DNA of 64,000 nt from Pseudomonas sp. PDM18 (lineage in GTDB: Bacteria; Pseudomonadota; Gammaproteobacteria; Pseudomonadales; Pseudomonadaceae). Shown in pieces: positions 29,237-38,900 of the stretch; the stretch's first letter is position 1; each line of letters opens with the position of its first letter. The stretch lies in assembly GCF_014852585.1 (NCBI RefSeq), contig NZ_JACVBX010000006.1:124001-188000 (forward strand), given 5' to 3'. Under the pieces are notes generated by a model, which did no database searches, had not been told where the DNA came from, and was given only the letters and a program-made list of their open reading frames with translations. The translations under genes were made by a program, and so were the position numbers.

Positions 29237-30457
29237 TCAGGTCTCCGGCGTTTCTCCGGCCTTGCTGCAGGCACCGCCTTCGGGAACCAGGGTAATCTCG
29301 ACCCGTCGGTTGGCGTTGCGTCCCTCCTCCGTTTCATCGCTGGCCACCGGTTGGCTGTCTCCGGCTCCCCGCACCTCGAAACAATCGCTCGGGATATCGC
29401 CCATCCGCTGCATCCAGTCACGCACTGCCGCCGCACGATCGCGGGACAGCTCGAGGTTGCGCCGCGCATCCCCGGTAGAGTCGCTGTGCCCGGTGATGAC
29501 GATCAGCCAACCCGGCTGAGCCTTGATGTCGATCAGGCTGTTGATCAGCACCTTGTCCGACTGCGATCGCAGTTCCGCCTTGCCGGGCGGAAACAGCAAC
29601 TGGCCGTCCAGTTGCACGGCCTTGCTTGCGGGCGGCGGCGCGGGCTCGACGCGCACGACCTGCCAACCCTGGCCCAACCAACCGTGAGCGTGTGCCCAGG
29701 CAAACAGCCCCGACAGCACGATCAACAGGACCAGCGTCAGCAGCCACGGCCAAAGTCTGCGACGTTTTTCGGGTATCGGTGCACCCTCGCGATCCAGCTT
29801 GAGCACCAGCACTTGCGGCGCCTCCCCCCGATGCGGCTGCGCCGGTTGTTGTTCCTGCGCCGGTACGGCGACCATGGTCGGCTCCGGCCTGGGCTCTGCA
29901 TGAGCGATGCTGACCACCCAGCTGGTCTTGGTGTCCTGTTCCGGCGAGAGGCGCCGGATCAGCCCCTGCAACTGGCTGCGTAGCGCCTCCAGCGCCGGCA
30001 GGCTGGTCTGCTGCCGGCGCACCAACAGCTGTACCAGTTCCTTGAGCGACTCGTCCAATTGCAGCAGGTCAGGCACGTTTGATTCCGACAGCAGCAAGCC
30101 GCGCAACCAGGGGCGTAGCTGAGTAAAAAGCCAGCCGAGCATCTCCAGTCGCACCGCCGGCGCGGGCGGCCAGAGTCTGTCCCATTCATCGGCGAACAAG
30201 GTGCAGGCCAGGTTCAGGCCCTCTTCCAGCCCCTGCAGTCCGTGCAGATGCGCCCTGGCCAGGACAAACGCAGTGACCGACTGCAACTCCAGGCCGTGCT
30301 CGCGGAACAGCGCCAGGCACAGGCGCTCCACCCTGGGCCAAGCCACGTCCGGGCGTGCCGGATGGCTCAGTTTCGCCAGCTCCGCGCCCAGTGCCGCTGA
30401 CTGCTCGTTTCCCTGCGGGTCGCCGCCCAGGCGCAGTTTTTCCTCAACCACCGTCAT
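29237..30457 (-). CDS. T6SS ImpA_N (VasL-like) protein fused to an OmpA peptidoglycan-binding domain
   Basis: 406-aa protein and last gene of the T6SS operon. Residues ~20-180 resemble the ImpA_N domain of TssA/VasL proteins (SVTAFVLARAHLHGLQGLEEGLNLACTLF). A single transmembrane helix (WPWLLTLVLLIVLSGLFAWAH) follows a Lys/Arg-rich stop. The periplasmic C-terminus is an OmpA domain with the peptidoglycan-binding motif NLELSRDRAAAVRDW. It could anchor the apparatus to the cell wall while its cytosolic part contacts the sheath or baseplate. In other T6SSs the OmpA domain is usually on TssL or a separate TagL protein. 23 bases after tssE. Confidence 0.85.
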   Translation of the reverse strand: MTVVEEKLRLGGDPQGNEQSAALGAELAKLSHPARPDVAWPRVERLCLALFREHGLELQSVTAFVLARAHLHGLQGLEEGLNLACTLFADEWDRLWPPAPAVRLEMLGWLFTQLRPWLRGLLLSESNVPDLLQLDESLKELVQLLVRRQQTSLPALEALRSQLQGLIRRLSPEQDTKTSWVVSIAHAEPRPEPTMVAVPAQEQQPAQPHRGEAPQVLVLKLDREGAPIPEKRRRLWPWLLTLVLLIVLSGLFAWAHAHGWLGQGWQVVRVEPAPPPASKAVQLDGQLLFPPGKAELRSQSDKVLINSLIDIKAQPGWLIVITGHSDSTGDARRNLELSRDRAAAVRDWMQRMGDIPSDCFEVRGAGDSQPVASDETEEGRNANRRVEITLVPEGGACSKAGETPET

Positions 30458-30480
30458 CCCTTCATTCCACTCTCTTGTTT

Positions 30481-30921
30481 TCAGCGTTGCAGGTAGTTGC
30501 GCTGTTTCAGATGCCGTATCAGCACCTTGCCCTGCGGTTCCAGCGTCGTGCCGAAGGTGGCGCGGGCGCCATCACGCAGCTCCACTTCCAGGCTGTACTC
30601 CAGATGCCCTGGCAATACCTGCGGCAACAACACCACCTCCACCGAAGCCAGGCGCGGCTCATACTTGAGCAGCATGCTGCGCAGCGTCGCCATCAAACCG
30701 TGGGCGCTGCCCGGCATGCCGTGGAGGATCTGGCTCATGTCCGGCAGGCCATAGTCGGGCAGGTGGCTGAGGGTGCCAGCGCTGCAGTTGAGAATGCGCT
30801 GCAGGTTGTCCAGCACCGAGAGCATCGGCTGGTCCTTCTCGCGCACCTGATGCAGGTCGAGCTCTCCGCTGAAATTCTGCAGCAGCAGTTCGTAGAGCGA
30901 CGGGGTCGGTTCGCTCACCAC
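30481..30921 (-). CDS. tssE: T6SS baseplate wedge protein TssE (gp25-like)
   Basis: 146-aa GPW/gp25-family protein, homologous to the phage T4 gp25 baseplate wedge, cytoplasmic. It has SLYELLLQNF at the start, the conserved LQRILNCSAGTLSHLPDYGLPDM region (gp25 core) and RSMLLKYEPRL, which fits the conserved E-P-R motif needed for sheath assembly. The ATG overlaps the end of tssJ by 7 bases, so the two are coupled. Confidence 0.93.
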   Translation of the reverse strand: MVSEPTPSLYELLLQNFSGELDLHQVREKDQPMLSVLDNLQRILNCSAGTLSHLPDYGLPDMSQILHGMPGSAHGLMATLRSMLLKYEPRLASVEVVLLPQVLPGHLEYSLEVELRDGARATFGTTLEPQGKVLIRHLKQRNYLQR

Positions 30922-31466
30922 CAGGCATCCTTCTTCGGCAACGGCACCAGGCTCAGGGCGTTGTCGCCCAGTTCGATCACCCGTGCCTTGTCCGGATCCA
31001 GATCGTCGCGGGCAAGCACCAGACGCCAGCTGTCATCCTGCTTGTCGGGGGAGCGGAACAGCGCCACCACTGCAACGAACTGAGCCTCGCTGGCCATCGG
31101 CACATTCAGCTGCGTACCCTCCTGCGGTTTCACCACCACGCGGCGCTGGTCCAGCAGGTCGTTGGACAGCAGTTGGTCGCCATCACCCAGCAGGTCCTGG
31201 TAACTGGCCTGGTCCAGCGCCTTGCGGTCGCGCAACTGATAGACACGCACCAGCGTCGACACCGACAGCCCGCTCATGTCCCGGCTGTCGGTGTTCAACG
31301 CCGCACGGCCGCTGAAGTCCAGGTGCAGGTCCCTGACCTGCTTGTAGAAGATGGCGTTGCTGACCGACTTGCTGGCATCCATGGTGCGCTGCGTCAGGCC
31401 GCAGCCAGTCAGGATCGACGCCAGCAGCAGTAGCGCCAGGCGCGATCTAGAAACGGTAAGCGACAT
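30915..31466 (-). CDS. tssJ: T6SS outer-membrane lipoprotein TssJ
   Basis: 183-aa lipoprotein with a clear lipobox (LLASILTG/C, Cys22). It is anchored to the outer membrane and binds the periplasmic tail of TssM in the membrane complex. The core has a transthyretin-like pattern (LHLDFSGRAALNTD; LSVSTLVRVYQLRD; RVVVKPQEGTQLNVPMASEAQFVAVVALFR), as in other TssJ. Start overlaps tssG by 20 bases and end overlaps tssE by 7. It is the only TssJ in the window although two TssM are encoded. Confidence 0.93.
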   Translation of the reverse strand: MSLTVSRSRLALLLLASILTGCGLTQRTMDASKSVSNAIFYKQVRDLHLDFSGRAALNTDSRDMSGLSVSTLVRVYQLRDRKALDQASYQDLLGDGDQLLSNDLLDQRRVVVKPQEGTQLNVPMASEAQFVAVVALFRSPDKQDDSWRLVLARDDLDPDKARVIELGDNALSLVPLPKKDAWW

Positions 31467-32553
31467 CTCGTGTCTCCCTGCTCATGGTGTTTTCGCTCAA
31501 TCCCTGGCAGCGCCCCAGATTCACCGTGACGCACTGGTTCCCCGCCATTTGCCGCCTGCGCTCGTCCAGCCCTGGCACCGCCGTCATGCCCAGTAACACG
31601 GCGGGGCTGCCCAGGCTGGGGGCCGGCAGGCAGCCCAGCGGCAACGACAGTTGCAGCCGCGCCGTGCAACGCCAGCCGAGGTAGACCCGCAGCAGTACCA
31701 ACAGGTCGCTGTGCAGCTGGCCGCCGGGCAGCCAGCCACGGGCTTCGTCCAGGTCCTCGGTGCTCAGCACCAGCAGCAGCTGGCTGTTGGCATCCGCCCC
31801 ACTGGCGCCCAGCGGCGTACCCTGTCCCAGAAGCACCGGTTGGATGCGCGACAGGCTGGCCGCACTCGTCAACGGCACCTTGCGCGGCCAGTGCGGCGTT
31901 ACCTGGGCATCGGTCCCCGGTGCGAGCAGCTTCACCAGTGCCACGACGCCTTCGGCGTTGCGCGTCGGCAGGCGCATCACTCCCAGTAGCGCGAGGAAAC
32001 GCGACACCGGCGTGGCAATGTGCTCGGCGGTGCCGGGAATCCCCAGGCCGATCAGCCCCAGCAGGCATTGCGAGGTGGCGTCCGCCCCGCCCGCCTGGAA
32101 CGACGCGGGATAGGAGTACTTGCGCCAGATCCGGTAGAACTGGGTGAAAACCCGGTGGTTGAAGATATCGAGGAAGGCCTCCAGCGCCTCATGCCCTTCG
32201 CGGCGCTGGGCGATGTCGTCCAGGTAGGCGGTGGGCAGCGGTGAATCGACACCGTACAGCCCGAGCAGGCGCGTGCGCACCGTGATCGGCCGCAACGGGT
32301 GCTCCTCGTCCTCCTCGAAGCCCTTCAGCTCGCCGGCCGGGAAACCCATGCCCGAATGGGGGCGGAAGCGCACGGCATCGTCCGCCGGATTCGACGTGCT
32401 GCCCAGCGGCGGGTTGCCCGGCAGCGCCGCCTCCAACAATTGGCAGAAGCGGTACAGGTTCGCCTGGGGCAGGCGCTCGCCGAGCGCCTCCAGTAATCCG
32501 CTGGCTTTCAGCCGGGAATACGCTGACTGTGGTTCTCTTTCCATCGCAGACAT
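31447..32553 (-). CDS. tssG: T6SS baseplate subunit TssG
   Basis: 368-aa TssG (ImpH/VasB family), part of the TssF2-TssG wedge of the baseplate, cytoplasmic. The N-terminus has NLYRFCQLLEAALPGNPPLG, followed by the conserved VRFRPHSGMGFPAGEL and TVRLLGLYGVDSPLPTAYLDDI-like region and FNHRVFTQFYRIWRKY. The start overlaps tssF by 46 bases; ATG 32553 and ATG 32544 are both possible, neither with a strong ribosome site. Confidence 0.94.
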   Translation of the reverse strand: MSAMEREPQSAYSRLKASGLLEALGERLPQANLYRFCQLLEAALPGNPPLGSTSNPADDAVRFRPHSGMGFPAGELKGFEEDEEHPLRPITVRTRLLGLYGVDSPLPTAYLDDIAQRREGHEALEAFLDIFNHRVFTQFYRIWRKYSYPASFQAGGADATSQCLLGLIGLGIPGTAEHIATPVSRFLALLGVMRLPTRNAEGVVALVKLLAPGTDAQVTPHWPRKVPLTSAASLSRIQPVLLGQGTPLGASGADANSQLLLVLSTEDLDEARGWLPGGQLHSDLLVLLRVYLGWRCTARLQLSLPLGCLPAPSLGSPAVLLGMTAVPGLDERRRQMAGNQCVTVNLGRCQGLSENTMSRETRDVAYRF

Positions 32554-34271
32554 TTGCCCGAAGGTTGCAGGACCAGCGTGAGCTGGTTGAACAGATGAAT
32601 ATCGGCGTACAGCGCAAAGAAGCGGCTGAGCATTTCGCCGAACAGATGAATGTCGCCCTCGCCCGAGAAACCGTTGGCATCGAGCGTTACTTCGATGTCC
32701 ACGCCGCGCAGCAGGAAGCCCTTCTCGAAGCGCTGCACCAAGTGGTGGCGTACCTCGGCGATGGCCTCCAGACGGCGGCGGTTCAGCTCACTGTGGGTCC
32801 AGTCGTAAAGCGCCAGGGTGCCGCGCAGGACCTCGGCGTTATCCAGCATCGGCAGGAAGTTCGACCCCAAGTGGCTGAGCACGCGCCAGTGAAAGCGGTC
32901 GCGGTTGGGCGGGTAGCAGGGCATGGTCGGCGCGCACAGGTTGCGCACGCGCAATTCGACCTGGGCCGCCTTCACTACGCTGTCCAGCAACGTGCTCTGC
33001 AGCGCCTTGCGCGGCAGCAAGCCGTTGGTGCCAGTCAGGCGCAGCGACAGGCTTTCGCCCTCGCGCAGGCGGTCACGGTCGAAGCCTTCGCCGCCAAGGA
33101 TCAGCCAGGTGTCATGCATGCCGTTGACGCCGCGCTTCAGGCGTGTGTGGAAATACCGCTCCGGCGCTTCGTCGCGGAGCATGCCGCCCTTGTGGCGGAA
33201 GCTGGTGAAGGGCACGTAATCCTGGCGCTCGGTGCTCTTGGACGAGGTGACGCTGTCCACTGAGTAAATTTCCGTATGGCCGTCCTGCAGGCGCATGGGG
33301 CGCAGCAGGTAGTCGGTCTGCAGCGGCGCCAGGCGCATGGGGTCGGCTTCCAACGGGAACAGGTTGATAACCGGCACCGCGTGCAGGCGCACGTGCTCGG
33401 CGCTGAGCAGGAATTCGTGGGACCACTGCTCGCTCAGCACCACGTCCAGTTCGAACCACGGCAGCCCCTCCTTCACCGGCAGGTTCTCCAGCCCGTGCAG
33501 GGTGACGAACATGAATTTCTCGCGGAAGGTGAAGTACTCCAGCAGTAACTGGTAGCCGCTGAAGGCGCTGTCGGCCTTGGGCCAGAGGCGGTCCTGGGCA
33601 GCGAAACCCTTGGGCGAAAAATGCCCCTGCAACGGTTGGCGATCCGCCTCGCCGGGCAGACGCACGTACAGCGCCTGGGTTTGCAACGTCAGCGCCTGAT
33701 GCAGGGCACTGGCCAGCGGCGCATCGGCGTTGAGGTAGAGCGGCAGGTTACCCAGGTCAATCTGTTTCCAGTCCGCCAGGGCGCCGCAGGAAAAGCGCAG
33801 GCGCAGCACCGAGCGACCGTCGGGCTCGCTGGCCACCCGCAGCGATTCCAGTGCCAGCGGGTGCAGGTTTACCGGCTCGGTTGTGGTGTAGCGGCAACGG
33901 GTGCGCTGCGGACCGACGGGGCGCGACAGCACCTCGAAGCCGGCGTCGATGAGTTCGTCACGCTTCATCTGCAGGTGGTCCGGCGTCAGCTCCACCACCG
34001 ACAGCGATGGAATGGTGCGCAGGTAGTGCGGCCAGAGCAGGCTCACCAGTCCTTCGGTGAGCTCCGGCAGGTCATCGTCGAGCTTCTCGCGCAGGCGCCC
34101 CATGAGGAAGGCGAAACCTTCGAACAGGCGTTCCACGTAAGGGTCGCGCGCGCCGGCCTTGTCCAGGTTGAGTTGCGCGGCGCGATCCGGAAAGGCTTCG
34201 GCAAACTCCTTGCCGGCCTCGCGCAGGTAGCGCATTTCGGCATCGAAATAGCGCAGGGTCCGATTGTCCAT
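32508..34271 (-). CDS. tssF: T6SS baseplate subunit TssF
   Basis: 587-aa TssF (ImpG/VasA family), cytoplasmic baseplate component. It has the family's typical start (RYFDAEMRYLREAGKEFAEAFPDRAAQLNL) and DPYVERLFEGFAFLMGRLREKLDDDLPELTEGLV, both highly conserved. Length is normal for TssF. It starts 21 bases after the tssA stop and ends inside tssG. Confidence 0.96.
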   Translation of the reverse strand: MDNRTLRYFDAEMRYLREAGKEFAEAFPDRAAQLNLDKAGARDPYVERLFEGFAFLMGRLREKLDDDLPELTEGLVSLLWPHYLRTIPSLSVVELTPDHLQMKRDELIDAGFEVLSRPVGPQRTRCRYTTTEPVNLHPLALESLRVASEPDGRSVLRLRFSCGALADWKQIDLGNLPLYLNADAPLASALHQALTLQTQALYVRLPGEADRQPLQGHFSPKGFAAQDRLWPKADSAFSGYQLLLEYFTFREKFMFVTLHGLENLPVKEGLPWFELDVVLSEQWSHEFLLSAEHVRLHAVPVINLFPLEADPMRLAPLQTDYLLRPMRLQDGHTEIYSVDSVTSSKSTERQDYVPFTSFRHKGGMLRDEAPERYFHTRLKRGVNGMHDTWLILGGEGFDRDRLREGESLSLRLTGTNGLLPRKALQSTLLDSVVKAAQVELRVRNLCAPTMPCYPPNRDRFHWRVLSHLGSNFLPMLDNAEVLRGTLALYDWTHSELNRRRLEAIAEVRHHLVQRFEKGFLLRGVDIEVTLDANGFSGEGDIHLFGEMLSRFFALYADIHLFNQLTLVLQPSGKCLRWKENHSQRIPG

Positions 34272-34292
34272 TTACTGTCCTGAGAATGGGGT

Positions 34293-35873
34293 TCAGCCGC
34301 AAAGCACGGCGGCGCGAACGGGATCGATGGCAACCAGGGCGGCCAGCAGGCCTTCCATGCGTCGCGCCAGGGCGGGTTTGTCGGCGTCGCTGCGCTGGGC
34401 TTTCTGCCGCAGCAACTTGAGCAGGCGTGCCTTGACTTCGAAGCACAGTTCGGGCTCCCAGTCGCTCAGCGCCTGTGCCTGACCATCCAACTCGCTCAGC
34501 AGGTGCGCTGCCAATTCCGCCTTGCCATGCTGCTCGGCCACCCGCGCCATCAGCAGGCGCAACAGCCAGCGCTGACGGCCACTGCGCAGGTCCGGACGCG
34601 ATGCCAGCCAGGCCAGCGCCGCCTCCACGCCGTCGCTGTCGGCCTGGGCCAGGGCTTCGCTTTCCAGGGCGAGCACATCGTCACTGGCTGTGCTGGCGGC
34701 CACGGCCGAGCCCATCCAGTGCGCGGCCTGCCCGGTGCAGACGTGCTGGGCGATCCAGTTGCGTGTGGCTTCGTCGGCGAACGGCGTGCCGTCGCTCCAA
34801 TGCAACTGCTCTAGCCCAGGCAGGCGCTCCAGCAGCATGCGCAGGTCGCCTTTGAGCATCTCGGCCCAACCGTCGTAGGGCGTGCCCAGCCGCCCCAGTG
34901 CCTGGCACAGGTGCCATTGCAGGTCCAACCAGAAGTGATTCACCCCTTCGGCGAACATACGCTCGGCGTGATCGAGCAGCTCGGTCCAGCCCTGTTGCAG
35001 GTTCAGGCGTTTGAGCTGCGCGCGGTACTCGGTGCGCGGAGGAGCCAACCGCGTATTGCCATTGGAGTCCTGGGGTGGCAGCTGGTGCACAGTGTCCCAG
35101 CGCAGGCTGGTCAGCAGCCGATGGGCCGCCAGCCAGCCCTGGGGCTGGTCGCGCAGGTAGTTGGCCAGGACCTTACCGCTGTCGAGCAGGTCGCGCCCTG
35201 ACTGCACCTTGCCCGGCACCGGTGCCGGGGACGCCAGCAGGTTCTCGCTCTGCGCCGCGCTGTTCTGCGGCACCAACGCGTGCACGCCGCCGGACTGCGC
35301 CAGGCGGCTGCCCAGTGCGGCATACAAGCCGCCCAGCCCCGGCCGCTCGGCCTCGGGCCAGGAGGCGAGGATATCCTCCAGCCACGCCAGTGCCGCGACC
35401 GTGCGCTGGGTTTCTGCCTTCACTACTTCGGGGAACAGCGACAGGCTGTCCAGCACCTTGGCGCTGGCCAGCCATTCCAGCGCCATGCGCCGGCTCTTCG
35501 GGCGCGCTGGCAGCACCTGGGCGCCGAAGCGATCCAGCAGCGCCGCGAGCAACTCCAGGCCATCGGCAAAGCCCGCCTCGCCATCGCTCTGGGTCCGCGC
35601 CCAAAGGTAGTAGCTGACGATCCGCACGTCCTTGCAGCGATGCTTGAGCAGTTGCTCCGCCAGCTGCGCTACCAGCGCCACGTTGGCCGACGAAAGCTTG
35701 TTGACCTCCTCGCGCATGCGCTGGAAGTCGTCGTCGTAACCGGGGTCCTCGCCCACGGCGGTGTTGCCCTCCATGGGCTTCAGCCAGGCTTCCCACTGCG
35801 CCGCCTGCACCTTGGCCAGCGCCACGGCGTCCTGCCCTTCCAGGCAGGTTGATATCAATCCCTGCAAACTCAT
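34293..35873 (-). CDS. tssA: T6SS protein TssA
   Basis: 526-aa TssA (ImpA/VasJ family), which caps the growing sheath or sits at the baseplate. The ImpA_N domain covers residues ~35-150 (VGEDPGYDDDFQRMREEVNKL; DVRIVSYYLWARTQSDGEAGFADGLELLAALLDRFG). The C-terminal half is helical and rich in Leu/Ala, as in long TssA proteins. It lies 28 bases after the tssM copy in module 2 and just before tssF. Confidence 0.93.
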   Translation of the reverse strand: MSLQGLISTCLEGQDAVALAKVQAAQWEAWLKPMEGNTAVGEDPGYDDDFQRMREEVNKLSSANVALVAQLAEQLLKHRCKDVRIVSYYLWARTQSDGEAGFADGLELLAALLDRFGAQVLPARPKSRRMALEWLASAKVLDSLSLFPEVVKAETQRTVAALAWLEDILASWPEAERPGLGGLYAALGSRLAQSGGVHALVPQNSAAQSENLLASPAPVPGKVQSGRDLLDSGKVLANYLRDQPQGWLAAHRLLTSLRWDTVHQLPPQDSNGNTRLAPPRTEYRAQLKRLNLQQGWTELLDHAERMFAEGVNHFWLDLQWHLCQALGRLGTPYDGWAEMLKGDLRMLLERLPGLEQLHWSDGTPFADEATRNWIAQHVCTGQAAHWMGSAVAASTASDDVLALESEALAQADSDGVEAALAWLASRPDLRSGRQRWLLRLLMARVAEQHGKAELAAHLLSELDGQAQALSDWEPELCFEVKARLLKLLRQKAQRSDADKPALARRMEGLLAALVAIDPVRAAVLCG

Positions 35874-35901
35874 CGATGCGTCCTGAATTGCCTTGCTTTG
35901 A

Positions 35902-38900
35902 TCATTCGTCGTAACCCAGCGGATCGGTCACGGCATAAGGCGTTACCTGCCCTGCTCCGACATCGAAGATGCTCTCCGGCAACGCGAAGCCGCGCAGCTC
36001 CAGCACCGCCAGCGGGCCGCGGCCCAGCTCCGTCTGTAGCTGCCAGGTCAGGGGCAGTTCGTCCGCCGCCTTGAGTACCAGTTCGAAACGGGTGTCGCTG
36101 CCGTCCAGGGAGGTCACCTGCGCCTGCTCCAGCAGGCGGATCAGCCCCCAGACGCCGGCGTAGTCGCCGAACAGCCGCGCGCCGCCCTTCAGGCTGGTCC
36201 AGCTCAACGATGCGCCCGGATGATCGGTGCCGCCCGGCCAGGTGAACTGTTGCCAGCTCTCCATCTGGTTGAAGTACTCCAGCTTCACGCCATCAAGGAT
36301 GAAGGTGGTTTCCACCACGTTGCGCACCGGCTTGGCCTGCAGCTGGAAGCTCATGCCCATGCCGCCGTCGGTGTAGAGGATGTCCGCCAGGTCGCTGAGC
36401 TGGTTGACCGCCCGCAGGAACTGCGGATTGAAATGCAGGCCTTGGCTGTGGGTGCTGTCCGGTACCCAGCGGTTGCCTTCCTTGCGCAGCACGCCGCCCA
36501 GCTGGGTTTTGATGAACTGGTCGATCCGCCCGCTGCCCGAACGGATCATCTGCCCGAGCATGGGCAAGGATGCGTCGCTGCCGGTGGAGTCGAAGGGATA
36601 GCGCCCCTTGAAGGCACGATTCCAGTTGTCCACCACGGCGCGTTGCCACTGGCGGTTCAGGCCTGCTGCCGACGGCTGCAACACACCTTCCCAGGCCTGG
36701 TTGAGCGGCTGCACGAAGAGATTCTGGCCAAAGCCGCTCCACTCCCCGCCGAGACTGGCAGCGATCAAGCCGCCGTAGTCGAGGGTGTCGGTGAGGTCGA
36801 CGCTGGTGCCCTGGAACACCGTCTGCGCCAGGGCCTGGGTCATCGCCTGCGGGTCGCTGGCATTGGTCACGTGCTGCAGCTTCAGGCGCACGCGGGTGAC
36901 CCGGGTCAGGAAGGCCTGCAGGCTCAGCGCGTCATCACCCCGCGAAGCACCCTTCTCCTTGCCCAGCAGCGCGAGCAGCGGGCCGAAAGTATTGTCCAGC
37001 GGGCCCTGCGGCGCACGGGTCCTCTGCTCGATCGCCGGCTGCTTGTCCTTCTCCAGCAGTTGCTGCGCCGAGCGCATCAGCGAGTCGGCCAGCGCCTCGC
37101 CCTTGACCTCGGTGCGGCCCTGGTAGGCCAGGGTGTTCATCAGAGCGATCAGCGGCGACTGGCGCACATCGCTGAGCAGGGTCAGTTGGCTGATGGAGTC
37201 GGAGAGGCTGTCCGCTTTACGCCAGCGGATGCTGTTGAGGAAGGTCAGCCAGGCATCGCTGAAGTCCCGGAAGTAGCGCTCGGTCAGCTGCGACTTGAGC
37301 ACCTCGGGCGTCAGCTCGCTGTCGATGGTGCTCTGCTGGTCGCTCAGCACCCAGTCGATTTCCTCGCGGCGGGTCTCGGCCATCTCGTCGATGGCCTTGC
37401 TCACCTGCCGTTCCCAGGCCTGGCGGGTAAATACCCCCGGCACACTGTTGGGCGTATCGAACAGGCTCGAAGAGTCGGTTTCCCCGACCATGTCCATCAG
37501 CGTCAGATCGGCGTAGTTGTTGCTCGCCTGTTCGATCACCTGCTGGTACAGGTTAGCCACGCCATTGCGCCGCCCGAGCTGCCCCAGTAATACCTGACGA
37601 ACCTGCGCTACCAGTGCAGGCTGCGTCTTGATACGCCACTGCGGATGCGCCGCCAGGTGCTGCGCATAGAAGGCCCACAGGTTGGGCGAAATGCCTTGCC
37701 ACAGGCCAGGCGCCACGCCCGCGCGCGTCGGTTCAGTCTGGGTCAGCACCTTGGTCAGGAAGGCCGCATCGACCTTCTCCGGCCGCGCCATCATCAGGTA
37801 CGCCTTGAGCTGCCCGTGTGCCTCCTCGGCACGCTCGCCCCGCTCGGGACTGTCCGCCGGCAATGCCGCCAGATCGCTCAGTTGCGCTTCCAGCTCCTTG
37901 GCCATCACATCGCGCATCAGCCGATTGTTCGCCTGCGCATAGCGCGGCCACAGTGATTCCAGCAAGGCATCGTTCTGGCTCAGGCCGAAACGCTGGTACC
38001 AGGGCACCCCGTGCTCACGACGATAATCCAGCCGCGCGATCTCACGGGTCAGCTCGTTCAGCGCCGAAAGCTGCGCATCCGCATCTCCGGACTGATTGAT
38101 CGTCGCCAGCGCCGTTTCCACCGTGGCGATCTGCGCGCGGTTGCTGGTGAAGGACACCAACAGGGCCAGGAGGCAAAGGCCCGCGACAGCGAGGACGGCA
38201 GTGTAGAGGCCGCGGAGCCAGGTCCAGCCCAGGCGTCGACCACGGACATTTCTGTCGTCCAGTACGGTTTTCCAGCTGGTCTGCGGCCACCAGCTGTTGG
38301 GCGTACCGGCAGAGCCATCGGGCAGATTTGGGCTGAACAACAAGCCACGCAACGGCACGGTACGGCTGAGCTGATCTAGGAACGGCGCCAAGGCTTCGCG
38401 CCAACGACTGATTCCCTGGTTCTCCAGATCACGGGACAGGCGAAGGAGGAAATCATGTTTCGAGTCGACCTCCAGTTGCCCCATGCCTTGCTCGCGAAGT
38501 GGCTCGACCAACCGCTGCAGGGAGACTTCAATCCGTTCTCCGGTGACCTTGGAAGGCAGCAGACAGCCCACTGGCTGCACATCACGCCCGGTCTGCTCCC
38601 AAACGCTTTCACGCACTTGCCAGAGATACAGCGGAACCTGTCGGCGCAGCACCTGACATAAGTCCCGCAGTTGACGCACACCGGTGCTGAACGTAGTGAC
38701 GTCATTGCCCTGCGCCTCGCTCAGCGCCCAGACGATGCCGTCCAGCGGCCGCGAGCCGCGCAGCGACTTCGCAAGCGCGGCTACATCGGTCTGCCAGTGG
38801 CCATTCAGCGAGTCGCCGCATAACAGCACGCAGTCCTGGCCTTCCAGCCAGCGCTGTTTGCTCAAGCCAGGGGCCACGGCCTCGATCTGCTCGGGCTCAC

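Noticed and set aside
36220..37590. Plus-strand open frame of 456 codons inside tssM, repeated at 49338-50708
   Set aside because: Its conservation is explained by the identical DNA tract of the two tssM genes; no gene features of its own.
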